A stretch of 43,905 nucleotides of DNA. It comes from UBA5976 sp037137575 (GTDB taxonomy: Bacteria; Actinomycetota; Actinomycetes; S36-B12; UBA5976). The first letter of the stretch is position 1. Every line of letters begins with the position of its first letter. The stretch covers positions 1 to 43,905 of the forward strand of contig JBAXKB010000008.1 of assembly GCA_037137575.1 (NCBI GenBank), given 5' to 3'. Position numbers and translations under genes: made by a program. The notes beneath the pieces were generated by a model. The model saw only the letters and a list, made by a program, of their open reading frames with translations, was not told the DNA's origin and made no database searches. Shown here piece by piece: positions 8,261 to 16,938 of the stretch.

Positions 8261-10000
8261 ATGCTTCGTAGTCACGAATGTGGAACACTGCGTGCCACCG
8301 ATGCTGACCTAACCGTCACTCTTACGGGTTGGGTAGCGAAGCGCCGTGACCATGGAGGCATCGCTTTTCTTGATTTACGTGATGCCTCTGGCACAGTGCA
8401 GGTAGTCGTTAACGACGAGGCTGTTGCAAGCGAATTGCGCTCAGAATTCTGTTTGCAGATTGTGGGCAATGTTCGAGTGCGTCCGGTCGGAAACGAAAAC
8501 TCTGAAATTCCAACGGGTGCTATTGAAGTAGTGGCCCAGGAAGTTAATGTGTTGAGTAAGAGCGCGCCGTTACCGTTTCCAATCGATGATTCAATCAATG
8601 TTGGCGATGAAACTCGGTTCAAATACCGCTATCTAGATTTACGTCGTCCATCGGCTGCGAATGCGCTTCGTTTGCGCAGTGAAATGGGACGACTCGCTCG
8701 CAAAGTTTTGGACGAACACAAATTTGTCGAAATTGAGACACCTACTCTGACCCGCTCTACCCCTGAAGGAGCTCGTGACTTCCTGGTTCCAGTGCGCTTA
8801 CAACCCGGCCACTGGTACGCATTGCCACAGAGTCCACAGCTTTTCAAGCAACTTTTGATGGTCGCGGGTATGGAACGGTACTACCAAATCGCTCGGTGCT
8901 ACCGCGATGAAGATTTCCGCGCAGATCGTCAGCCTGAATTCACTCAGCTCGATATTGAAATGAGCTTTGTTGAGCAAGAAGACGTTCTAGCAATCGGTGA
9001 AGCGATTATCCGTAGTTTGTGGCAGGGCACTCTTGCCCATGAGATAGGCGACATCCCACGCATAACTTATTTTGATGCCATGACTCGTTATGGATCAGAT
9101 AAGCCGGATTTACGCTTTGATTTAGAGCTGGTCGATTGCACGGCGTATTTTTCGAACACCGAATTCCGCGTGTTCCAGTCTGAACATGTGGGCGCAGTAG
9201 TTATGCCTGGTGGCGCGGATCAACCTCGTCGCACGTTTGATGCTTGGCAAGAGTGGGCCAAGCAGCGTGGGGCTAAGGGTTTGGCCTATGTCACCTTCGA
9301 GGCCGATGGAACATTAAGCGGTCCAGTGGCAAAGAATCTATCGGATACAGAACGCGATGGATTAGCAGCGCACGTTGGGGCGCGCGCAGGCGATTGCGTA
9401 TTTTTCGCCGCTGGCGCTAAATCTGATGCGCAGGCTTTACTAGGCGCAGTGCGATTAGAAGTTGGACATCGTTGCGGTTTAATTGATGAGTCCGAGTGGT
9501 CATTCGTGTGGGTTGTCGATGCGCCAATGTTCGAGCGCACCGACAACGGAGGCTGGACAGCGGTTCATCACCCCTTCACATCACCGAATAATGAATGGCT
9601 AGAAAATTTCGAGTCTGCTCCAGATCAAGCACTTGCCTGGGCTTACGACATTGTATGCAACGGTAACGAAATTGGCGGTGGATCAATTCGTATTCACCAG
9701 CAAGATGTGCAACAACGCGTCTTTAGTTTGCTTGGCCTAAGCGAAGAAGAAACCCAGGACAAGTTTGGCTTCTTACTTGATGCATTTGCTTTCGGTCCGC
9801 CACCACACGGAGGTATCGCCTTTGGTTGGGACCGCATCGCCATGTTGCTCACTGGTGCCACAAGTCTGCGCGACGTTATCGCGTTCCCTAAAACTGGAGC
9901 AGGTTTTGATCCACTAACTAGTGCGCCAACCCCTATTACCGAACAACAGCGCACTGAAGCTGGTATTGATGTGGATCCATTTGCCGTAGAGGCTAAGTAG
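8261..10000 (+). CDS. aspS: Aspartate--tRNA ligase, probably non-discriminating (Asp/Asn)
   Basis: A 579-residue bacterial-type enzyme: OB-fold anticodon domain (about 15-105), class II core with SPQLFKQLLMVAGMERYYQ and ARCYRDEDFRADRQPEFTQLD, a GAD insertion (about 285-415), then GGSIRIHQ and GGIAFGWDRI. Residue 31 is His in RRDHGG. In family studies His here is linked to enzymes that also charge tRNA-Asn with Asp for later amidation by GatCAB, while Leu marks the Asp-only type. No asparagine synthetase or gat genes are in the window, so the dual role is a prediction. AAGGA precedes the ATG. Confidence 0.97.
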   Translation: MLRSHECGTLRATDADLTVTLTGWVAKRRDHGGIAFLDLRDASGTVQVVVNDEAVASELRSEFCLQIVGNVRVRPVGNENSEIPTGAIEVVAQEVNVLSKSAPLPFPIDDSINVGDETRFKYRYLDLRRPSAANALRLRSEMGRLARKVLDEHKFVEIETPTLTRSTPEGARDFLVPVRLQPGHWYALPQSPQLFKQLLMVAGMERYYQIARCYRDEDFRADRQPEFTQLDIEMSFVEQEDVLAIGEAIIRSLWQGTLAHEIGDIPRITYFDAMTRYGSDKPDLRFDLELVDCTAYFSNTEFRVFQSEHVGAVVMPGGADQPRRTFDAWQEWAKQRGAKGLAYVTFEADGTLSGPVAKNLSDTERDGLAAHVGARAGDCVFFAAGAKSDAQALLGAVRLEVGHRCGLIDESEWSFVWVVDAPMFERTDNGGWTAVHHPFTSPNNEWLENFESAPDQALAWAYDIVCNGNEIGGGSIRIHQQDVQQRVFSLLGLSEEETQDKFGFLLDAFAFGPPPHGGIAFGWDRIAMLLTGATSLRDVIAFPKTGAGFDPLTSAPTPITEQQRTEAGIDVDPFAVEAK

Positions 10001-10006
10001 GTTTTA

Positions 10007-11320
10007 GTGGCTTCGCTGTTTGGCCAAGGTGAAAGCCAAGCGCCACTGGCTGCGCGGATGCGCCCACGCAACCTAGATGAGGTCATTGGGCAAAAGCATC
10101 TGTTGGGTGAACATAGTCCGCTACGCCGGTTGTTAACCAACCCGACGCAAAATCCCACATCTATTATTCTTTGGGGTCCGCCGGGTACAGGCAAAACAAC
10201 TCTGGCCGGTCTCGTGGCCCAAGCGGGCAGCGCAGCATTTGTCGAGTTATCTGCGATTTCTGCCGGCATAAAAGATGTGCGTGATGCGATTGAACATGCG
10301 AAACAGCAACGTGATTTTTATGGCACTACAACTGTGCTCTTTATCGATGAGGTTCATCGTTTCAATAAGACGCAACAGGATGCTTTACTTCCGGCGGTTG
10401 AAAATGGTTGGGTCACATTAATTGCCGCGACCACTGAGAATCCATCTTTTAGCGTGGTGGCTCCGTTGCTCTCGCGCTCTCTTGTGTTTGCTGTCACAAG
10501 TTTGGCGGATGACGATATTTGCGATCTGCTTGAACGCGCTGTTAGCTCGGATGCTGGGCTCAATGCCGCAGTAGAAATTGATGATGACGCTGTTAGTAAC
10601 ATCGTGCGACTTTGTGGGGGAGATGCCCGGCGCGCGCTCACAATTTTGGACGCGTGCTCGAGCGCGGTGCTTTCTGATGGGCGTACCCAAATCACGCTAG
10701 AGGACGTAGCAGCAGCGTCATCGCAAAATGTTGTGCGTTACGACAAAGACGGCACACAGCACTACGACGTGATTAGCGCGTTCATTAAGAGTGTGCGTGG
10801 ATCTGACGCAGATGCTGCAGTCCATTACTTAGCGCGGATGCTAGATGCAGGTGAAGATCCCAGATTCATTGCCAGAAGGCTGATGATTTTGGCCAGTGAA
10901 GATATAGGTTTGGCCGACAGCACAATGTTGCCATTAGCTACGGCCGCAGCTCAAACAGTCGCCTTAATAGGTATGCCAGAAGCTCGGATTACCCTGGCTC
11001 ACGCCACAATTGCGCTGGCCCTTGCACCAAAATCAAACAGCGCTTACTTAGCAATAAACGCGGCCTTGTCGGATATTCATTCGGGGTCTATTGGCGATGT
11101 GCCTGGTCCGCTGCGAGATAGTCAGTACTCAAAAACTGCAGACACCCGCAACACCGATAAGTATGTGTATCCGCACGACTTGCCCGAAGGAATCGCTAGT
11201 CAGCAGTATTTACCTGATGCGCTAGCCGAGCGGGATTACTATCGGCCAACCAATCGAGGTACCGAGAATGGACTTGGTGTTCTTTGGTCAAAAATCCGCG
11301 CAATGCTTGGGCGTAAGTAG
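10007..11320 (+). CDS. rarA: Replication-associated recombination protein A (RarA/MgsA AAA+ ATPase)
   Basis: A 437-residue AAA+ protein with an N-terminal RPRNLDEVIGQKHLLG box, Walker A GPPGTGKTT (near residue 57), Walker B FIDEVHRFNK, and the C-terminal MgsA tetramerisation region (LAPKSNSAYLAINAAL, then YPHDLPEGIASQQYLPD). RarA acts at stalled replication forks and interacts with SSB in studied bacteria. It starts with GTG six bases after the aspS stop; AAGTAGG, which spans the aspS stop, may serve as the ribosome binding site. The position between aspS and alaS matches mycobacteria. Confidence 0.96.
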   Translation: MASLFGQGESQAPLAARMRPRNLDEVIGQKHLLGEHSPLRRLLTNPTQNPTSIILWGPPGTGKTTLAGLVAQAGSAAFVELSAISAGIKDVRDAIEHAKQQRDFYGTTTVLFIDEVHRFNKTQQDALLPAVENGWVTLIAATTENPSFSVVAPLLSRSLVFAVTSLADDDICDLLERAVSSDAGLNAAVEIDDDAVSNIVRLCGGDARRALTILDACSSAVLSDGRTQITLEDVAAASSQNVVRYDKDGTQHYDVISAFIKSVRGSDADAAVHYLARMLDAGEDPRFIARRLMILASEDIGLADSTMLPLATAAAQTVALIGMPEARITLAHATIALALAPKSNSAYLAINAALSDIHSGSIGDVPGPLRDSQYSKTADTRNTDKYVYPHDLPEGIASQQYLPDALAERDYYRPTNRGTENGLGVLWSKIRAMLGRK

Positions 11321-11379
11321 GTATTCATCTAAGCATTGGCTAGGGTTTAGGTTAAACATCTTTACCTGAAAGGGAGCCT

Positions 11380-14040
11380 GTGGATTCCGCCGACATCCGA
11401 CAACGGTTTTTGGACTATTTCGCTCGCAATGGACACACTGTTGTCCCAAGTGCGAGTTTGATTCTCGACGATCCAACGTTGCTCTTCATAAATGCAGGAA
11501 TGGTCCCGTTTAAACCGTACTTCTTGGGCGAAGCCACCCCGCCGTACGCGCGAGCAACAAGTGTGCAAAAGGTTGTCCGAACGCTAGACATTGAAGAAGT
11601 CGGTAAGACGACGCGCCATGCTTCATTTTTCCAGATGTGTGGAAACTTTTCGTTTGGCGATTACTTCAAACACGAAGCTATTCCATTTGCGTGGGAGCTC
11701 TTAACCTCCTCGGTGGCCGATGGTGGATACGGTTTCCCAGAGGACAAACTCTGGGTCACTGTCTACCTAGACGATGACGAGAGTGTCGATATCTGGCACA
11801 AACAAGTCGGTGTTCCGATGGAACGTATTCAGCGTCGTGACATGGCAGACAACTTCTGGTCCATGGGTGTACCTGGTCCTTGTGGTCCATGTTCGGAAAT
11901 TTATTACGATCGCGGTCCAGAGCATGGACGCGAAGGCGGTCCGATCGCAGACGAAAACCGTTACTTAGAAGTTTGGAACTTAGTGTTCATGCAATACGAG
12001 CGCGGCGATGGACCAGGCAAAGAGGGTTATCCAATTCTTGGCGAACTGCCGGCCAAGAACATAGATACTGGAATGGGCCTTGAGCGCATGGCAGCTCTAC
12101 TTCAGGGCGTCGACAACATTTATGAGATCGACACCACCAAAGTAATCCTTGATCGCGCCAGTCTTATAAGCGGCCAGAAGTATGGAATTGACCCTCGTGC
12201 TGATATCGCACTGCGAGTAATTGCAGACCATTCACGCACCTGTGCATTCATGATTGCTGATGGGGTACTGCCTGGCAATGAGGGGCGTGGCTATGTCCTG
12301 CGTCGCATCCTTCGCCGAGTCGTGCGAAACATGCGCTTAATCGGATCTCAAGATTTAGCGATGGCTGAACTGATTGATGCCACCATTTTGTCGATGTCTG
12401 CTCAATATCCAGAGTTGGCGAGCGAGCGCGGGCGAATCGTTTCCGTAGCCGTAGCAGAAGAAGAGACATTCCTGCAGACTCTTGAGCGCGGGACATCAAT
12501 GTTCGATGTGGCGGTAAAGGAACTTAAATCTGCGGGCTCAGCGCAGCTCTCGGGCGATTCAGCATTTGCGCTACATGACACATTTGGTTTCCCAATCGAC
12601 TTGACCCTTGAGATGGCAACAGAGCAAGGTATCTCTGTTGATGAAGAGGGTTTCCGCCGTTTGATGCAGGAGCAGCGTTCGCGAGCGAAAGCTGATTCGC
12701 AAGCGCGAAAGAGTGGGGTAGCTGCTGTCACGTTGTATCGCGACATCATGAACTCGGCTGGAGTAACGGAGTTCACTGGCTACACCGAAGTTGAAACTGA
12801 GACTCAGATCGCTGGTCTGATTGTAGACGGAGTGGATGTTCAATCAGCCCAAGAAGGACAAGAGGTTGAAGTTGTCCTATCGCGCACTGCTTTCTATGCA
12901 GAAAATGGTGGGCAGCTCGGTGATCACGGAAAAATCACACTGGGTGATGGAACAGTAGTTGAAATTAACGATGTACAAACTCCTGTGCCAGGACTTTTTG
13001 TTCATCGCGGTCGCGTAACTTCAGGTTCGCTAACAGTCGGGAATCAAGCCTTAAGTCTTGTTGATGTAGAGCGCAGACTTGCCATCTCCCGCGCTCATAC
13101 AGCAACTCACATGGTTCACAAAGCTTTCCGCGAGGCTCTTGGTGAAACCGCGACACAAATGGGTTCTGAAAATTCACCAGGTCGTTTGCGCTTCGATTTC
13201 CCAAGCAGTGGCGCAGTGCCTGGCTCAGTTCTAGCCGAGGTGGAAGCGCGAGTTAACGAAATACTTATTCAGAATTTACTCGTAAGCGCCGAATACATGA
13301 CTCAAGCCCAAGCACGGGAATCTGGGGCTATGGCACTATTCGGTGAAAAGTACGGCGATCAAGTTCGAGTGGTAAGTGTTGGTGAATGGGCGCGCGAACT
13401 ATGCGGCGGAACACACACCTCAACTTCGGGACAACTAGGGATTGTCACATTCCTGTCAGAAAGTTCAATCGGTGCTGGCGTGCGCCGTATTGAGGCGCTA
13501 GTAGGAGCAGACGCTTACCGCTTTTTAGCACGCGAGCATCACCTAGTGAATCAGCTGACTGAAATCATGAAAGCTAGACCGGAAGAACTTGTTGATCGTG
13601 TTGGCTCAACTCTTGAGCGCCTAAAAAATGCAGAGCGGGATATCGCTAAGGCAAGACGCCAAGCATTAATGAATGACATCTCTGGTTTGGTCGGTGAACC
13701 ACTAAAAATTGGCGACACTCACCTTTACCGATTTACGGCGCCGGCTGGCACTGATGCTGGCGAGTTGCGTGACATCGTGAGTTCGGCAAAATCAGATTTG
13801 AAAACGAATAACAACGTTGTTGTTGCAGCGTGCGTTCAATCGGACAAAGTCTCGGTGGTTGTTTCTACTGATAGCGCGGCTCGTGACAGTGGAGTATCTG
13901 CGCAAAAGGTTAACGCCAAACTTTTACCCGCCATTGATGGTCGTGGTGGCGGTAATGCTGAAATGGCGCAGGGTGCGGGTGCAAACATAGCTGGCCTTGA
14001 TGGAGCTTTCACTGCACTCTCTGGTGGTTTGCTTGACTGA
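11380..14040 (+). CDS. alaS: Alanine--tRNA ligase
   Basis: An 886-residue protein, full length. It has the class II catalytic core from the N terminus (SASLILDDPTLLFINAGMVP), the editing domain with HTATHMVHKA (HxxxH zinc ligands) and the second ligand set ELCGGTHTSTSGQLG, and a C-terminal C-Ala domain ending GGNAEMAQGAGAN. The GTG start at 11380 follows AAAGGGAG with normal spacing. The 59-base gap after rarA contains AT-rich TTTAGGTTAAACAT, a possible promoter. Confidence 0.97.
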   Translation: MDSADIRQRFLDYFARNGHTVVPSASLILDDPTLLFINAGMVPFKPYFLGEATPPYARATSVQKVVRTLDIEEVGKTTRHASFFQMCGNFSFGDYFKHEAIPFAWELLTSSVADGGYGFPEDKLWVTVYLDDDESVDIWHKQVGVPMERIQRRDMADNFWSMGVPGPCGPCSEIYYDRGPEHGREGGPIADENRYLEVWNLVFMQYERGDGPGKEGYPILGELPAKNIDTGMGLERMAALLQGVDNIYEIDTTKVILDRASLISGQKYGIDPRADIALRVIADHSRTCAFMIADGVLPGNEGRGYVLRRILRRVVRNMRLIGSQDLAMAELIDATILSMSAQYPELASERGRIVSVAVAEEETFLQTLERGTSMFDVAVKELKSAGSAQLSGDSAFALHDTFGFPIDLTLEMATEQGISVDEEGFRRLMQEQRSRAKADSQARKSGVAAVTLYRDIMNSAGVTEFTGYTEVETETQIAGLIVDGVDVQSAQEGQEVEVVLSRTAFYAENGGQLGDHGKITLGDGTVVEINDVQTPVPGLFVHRGRVTSGSLTVGNQALSLVDVERRLAISRAHTATHMVHKAFREALGETATQMGSENSPGRLRFDFPSSGAVPGSVLAEVEARVNEILIQNLLVSAEYMTQAQARESGAMALFGEKYGDQVRVVSVGEWARELCGGTHTSTSGQLGIVTFLSESSIGAGVRRIEALVGADAYRFLAREHHLVNQLTEIMKARPEELVDRVGSTLERLKNAERDIAKARRQALMNDISGLVGEPLKIGDTHLYRFTAPAGTDAGELRDIVSSAKSDLKTNNNVVVAACVQSDKVSVVVSTDSAARDSGVSAQKVNAKLLPAIDGRGGGNAEMAQGAGANIAGLDGAFTALSGGLLD

Positions 14041-14509
14041 GCGGCCGCGTTCTGGCGTGCGAATTTGTTTTGACGTGGGTCAAGTACGCATCGGTGTCGC
14101 AAAGTGCGATCCCGATCAAATACTTTCGGTGCCGGTCATGACACTGCAGGTGGACGACCAACTAAACGCTAAGGTGTTCCAACTCATTGCGCAGATTGAA
14201 CCGGGCGCAATCTATGTGGGACTACCCATTAATTTGCAAGGAAAAAATACGCAGTCAACTGAGTCAGCCATCTTATTCGCGCAAGATCTCGCAGAGACGA
14301 TTAAAACTTCCGACACTGCAATCGAAATTCGGCTCATAGATGAGCGGCTATCCACAAGCAGCGCGCTGGGATCTTTACGAGATAGTGGTAAATCAGCGAA
14401 GGAGTCCCGAGGACTAGTTGACCAGGCTGCTGCCGTTGAGATTCTAGAACTCGCGCTTGCGATCGAAAAACGCACTGAGGCGTTGGCAGGAAGCGAAATT
14501 GCGCGGTAG
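14033..14509 (+). CDS. ruvX: RuvX/YqgF-family RNase H-like nuclease
   Basis: A 158-residue protein of the YqgF fold, with ICFDVGQVRIGVA near the N terminus, YVGLPINLQGK, RLIDERLSTSSA and VDQAAAVEIL, each carrying an expected acidic catalytic residue (Asp, Glu, Asp). Family members are proposed Holliday-junction resolvases and/or 16S rRNA-processing nucleases. I prefer TTG 14033 (eight-base overlap with the alaS end, GGTGG just upstream); GTG 14024 and an ATG at 13997 are alternatives, the last one probably too far into alaS. The alaS-ruvX-mltG-aroE order is conserved in actinobacteria. Confidence 0.9.
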   Translation: MTERPRSGVRICFDVGQVRIGVAKCDPDQILSVPVMTLQVDDQLNAKVFQLIAQIEPGAIYVGLPINLQGKNTQSTESAILFAQDLAETIKTSDTAIEIRLIDERLSTSSALGSLRDSGKSAKESRGLVDQAAAVEILELALAIEKRTEALAGSEIAR

Positions 14510-14515
14510 TGCAAG

Positions 14516-14521
14516 TAACCT
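14516..14521 (+). promoter_or_regulatory. mltG: Leaderless-type -10 box before mltG
   Basis: TAACCT, six bases, then the GTG start. No clear -35. It spans the short gap after ruvX, and no strong Shine-Dalgarno sequence is present. Confidence 0.45.
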
Positions 14522-14527
14522 AGAAGT

Positions 14528-15595
14528 GTGAGCACAGAAGAAGACTCCACAATAGTCGCCAAACGAAACAAGACACCGATAGTGGTCGCCCTGATTTGTG
14601 CGGTCTTGTTACTAGTCAGTTTCGTAATCGTTCGTAAAATTTTGCCACCTGCAGATTTCTCTGGTCCAGCAACTGGTACGACGATTGTAAAAATTAATAA
14701 GGGCGACTCCTTGGCAGTGATAGCCAACACGCTTAAAACTCGGGGAGTCATTTCATCGGTCGACCGACTTGTCGGCCTGTGCAGCGCCCAACCCCGATGC
14801 AACAAAATACAGCCGGGAAGCTACAAGCTTGGCACTAAGATTCCAACGAAATTGGCGTTAGCAGAACTTTTTGATGCAACTTATAAAGTTTATGATGGCT
14901 TGCTCATCCGAGAAGGACTGCGCAGCGCTGAGATAATCACACTGTTATCAGAGAAAACCGGAATCCCGGCCGCCGATTTTCGCAAAATCATTCAACAGCC
15001 AAAGCAACTAGGTCTGCCTAACTGGGCCGGGGGTGATATCGAAGGATTCTTGTTTCCCGCAACATACGACATCCCCACAAACGCAACGGCGCTCGAGGTC
15101 TTGTTGCAGCTTGTTGGCACGGCCAACCGTGAATACAAATCTGCAGGATTAATTGATCATGCCAAGGCACTACACCTGACTCCACAGCAGTTACTCACCA
15201 TTGCCTCGATTATCCAGGCAGAATCGCACCCACGAGATTTTAATAAGGTCGCACGGGTAATTTTGAATCGCTTGACAGCGCCAATGCGTCTGCAGATGGA
15301 CTCAACTGTTGCCTACGGACTAAATCGAAAGCAAGTAATACTTTCTACTGCTGATTTGGCGAAGGACACGCCCTACAACACCTACATCCACGATGGCTTG
15401 CCGCCGGGGCCAATAAACAGTCCTGGAATCGCAGCTGTGGAGGCGGCCAGTAATCCGGTTGCTGGTAACTGGTTGTATTTCATTACAGTTGACCTAGATA
15501 CACAAGAGACCAAGTTCACAGACTCGTACCCGCAGTTTTTGCAATACAAGGATGACTTCTTGAGCTTCTGTTCTAGTCATCTAGGAAGTTGTTGA
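14528..15595 (+). CDS. mltG: Endolytic murein transglycosylase MltG (YceG family)
   Basis: A 355-residue protein with a short cytoplasmic N terminus, one membrane helix (about 17-35) and an external YceG domain. It cleaves nascent peptidoglycan glycan strands and is thought to set strand length. Visible family marks are a LysM-like segment (INKGDSLAVIANTLKTRGV), ASIIQAESHPRDFNKVARVI with the catalytic-position Glu, LQMDSTVAYGL and YIHDGLPPGPINSPG. The GTG start is supported by a -10-like box exactly six bases upstream. It ends one base before aroE. Confidence 0.95.
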   Translation: MSTEEDSTIVAKRNKTPIVVALICAVLLLVSFVIVRKILPPADFSGPATGTTIVKINKGDSLAVIANTLKTRGVISSVDRLVGLCSAQPRCNKIQPGSYKLGTKIPTKLALAELFDATYKVYDGLLIREGLRSAEIITLLSEKTGIPAADFRKIIQQPKQLGLPNWAGGDIEGFLFPATYDIPTNATALEVLLQLVGTANREYKSAGLIDHAKALHLTPQQLLTIASIIQAESHPRDFNKVARVILNRLTAPMRLQMDSTVAYGLNRKQVILSTADLAKDTPYNTYIHDGLPPGPINSPGIAAVEAASNPVAGNWLYFITVDLDTQETKFTDSYPQFLQYKDDFLSFCSSHLGSC

Positions 15596-15596
15596 G

Positions 15597-16394
15597 ATGA
15601 AAGCAGCAGTTTTAGGTCAGCCTATTTCGCATTCGCTGTCGCCAATTTTGCACAGCGCTGGTTATCGCGCCCAAGAATTGTCACATACCTACGGACGTTT
15701 TGAGGTTGATGCGGCTCGGCTGAAACAATTCGTAGCGAGTTTGGATTCGCAGTGGATGGGGCTGTCGCTGACCATGCCGCTGAAAGTGGCTGCCTTTGGC
15801 GTAGCCGATGTTCTGACTCCATTAGCCGAAATCTCTGGCTCGATTAACACCTTGGTATTTGGCGAACAGATTGTGGGTTACAACACTGACATTTATGGAA
15901 TTGTGCAAGCCTGCGCTGAGGTTGGCCTTGCGAGCGCGCAATCTTGCACAATTATTGGTTCAGGAGCAACTGCCAGATCAGCTATCGTCGCCGCTAAAGA
16001 ATTGGGAATTACGCACATTGAATTGCTGGCCCGTAATTCCGAGGCGATTAGACAATGTGACGCTATAGCCACCGAGTTGGGGATAACTTTGATCGCGCCA
16101 GCCATAGCTGAGTCACAATGGCACACAAGCGATTTAGTAATCAATACGACACCGGCCAACGTGGCAGCTGAGTTGCTGCCGGAAGTTGCGGCGGTTTCTG
16201 GTTTACTCCTTGATGTGGTTTATCATCCGTGGCCTACTTCGATTGCTAGTCGCTGGCAGCTTGCAGGGGGAGCGATTTGTCCAGGTTATTTGATGCTGCT
16301 ACATCAGGCGGTTGCACAGTACGAACTATTCACCGGTATCGATGCGCCAGTAACCGAAATGCGCGCCGCACTTATGGAAGCCCTAGCAGAGTAG
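15597..16394 (+). CDS. aroE: Shikimate dehydrogenase (NADP+)
   Basis: A 265-residue protein that reduces 3-dehydroshikimate to shikimate. The N-terminal substrate site shows GQPISHSLSPILHSAGYRA, the catalytic Lys lies in SLTMPLKV (about residue 61), and the Rossmann nucleotide fold starts at IIGSGATARSA (near 120). The C-terminal QAVAQYELFTG motif is present. It lies at the head of the aro cluster, and the spacing of one base from mltG suggests a shared transcript. Confidence 0.95.
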   Translation: MKAAVLGQPISHSLSPILHSAGYRAQELSHTYGRFEVDAARLKQFVASLDSQWMGLSLTMPLKVAAFGVADVLTPLAEISGSINTLVFGEQIVGYNTDIYGIVQACAEVGLASAQSCTIIGSGATARSAIVAAKELGITHIELLARNSEAIRQCDAIATELGITLIAPAIAESQWHTSDLVINTTPANVAAELLPEVAAVSGLLLDVVYHPWPTSIASRWQLAGGAICPGYLMLLHQAVAQYELFTGIDAPVTEMRAALMEALAE

Positions 16395-16419
16395 TTCTAG
16401 CTTTTTGTGAGGGTCCGTT

Positions 16420-16899
16420 TTGATTACCTCATTGATAGTTGTGGTTCCGCTGCTGGCTTTTTTATTGTTGGGTTTGAAATCTATTGTGATAGATGTTCAA
16501 GAACACCGACTGCCCAATAAGTTAACGGCTCGTCTGGCGATTTACATAGTCGGCTTCGAGGTTTTGACATCGGTAGTGCTCAATGAATGGTCGCATTGGC
16601 TACCAATGTTCCAGACTGTGACCTGGATCTTTGCAATCTTTCTCGTTATTTATTGGCTAAGCAAAAATAGTCTTGGATTTGGCGATGTGAAGTTTGCAGT
16701 TCCGTGCGCCCTGATAATTGGTTGGTACACGCCGAGTCACTGGGTAGATTTCTTTTGGATCTCATTTGGCTGCGCTGCTGTTGTTGCGGGCTTGCTCTGG
16801 CTTACACGCAGAGCAAGTCGATCGAGCGCAATCGCTTTTGGTCCGTTCATGTATGTGGGTGTGTTGATTGTCGCTAGTAAGGCAGTTTTGAGTGGCTAA
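16420..16899 (+). CDS. Type IV prepilin peptidase-like membrane protein (A24 family)
   Basis: A 159-residue, very hydrophobic protein with about five membrane helices. The two aspartyl-protease marks of family A24 are visible: an Asp in VIDVQEHRLPNKLTA (near 26) and GFGDVKFA (near 87). It lacks the N-terminal methylase/zinc region, so it resembles the short CpaA/TadV type that processes Flp/type IV prepilins or pseudopilins. No pilin or secretion gene is in the window. The same type of gene lies near aroE in mycobacteria (Rv2551c). Start is a TTG at 16420 preceded by GTGAGGGT; no better start was seen. Confidence 0.82.
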   Translation: MITSLIVVVPLLAFLLLGLKSIVIDVQEHRLPNKLTARLAIYIVGFEVLTSVVLNEWSHWLPMFQTVTWIFAIFLVIYWLSKNSLGFGDVKFAVPCALIIGWYTPSHWVDFFWISFGCAAVVAGLLWLTRRASRSSAIAFGPFMYVGVLIVASKAVLSG

Positions 16900-16911
16900 T
16901 TAGCGTTAGCC

Positions 16912-16938
16912 ATAGGGACATGAAACAATAGGGACATG
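16912..16938 (+). repeat. aroC: Tandem 11-base repeat carrying a duplicated ribosome-site/start unit before aroC
   Basis: ATAGGGACATG occurs at 16912-16922 and again at 16928-16938. Each copy has a weak GGGA ribosome-site-like run and an ATG. The first ATG opens ATG-AAA-CAA-TAG, a three-codon reading frame whose stop runs into the second copy; the second ATG starts aroC. A GGCTAA-TTAGCG-TTAGCC hairpin (16894-16911) lies just upstream. Confidence 0.7.

Noticed and set aside
14212..14805. A 197-codon leftward frame across ruvX and mltG
   Set aside because: It runs antisense to two well-supported genes and shows low-complexity Ser/Thr/Ile composition with no recognisable domain.
16894..16911. 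GGCTAA-TTAGCG-TTAGCC hairpin as a terminator before aroC
   Set aside because: No T-run follows, and the stem is AT-rich and short. It may have a translational role or none.
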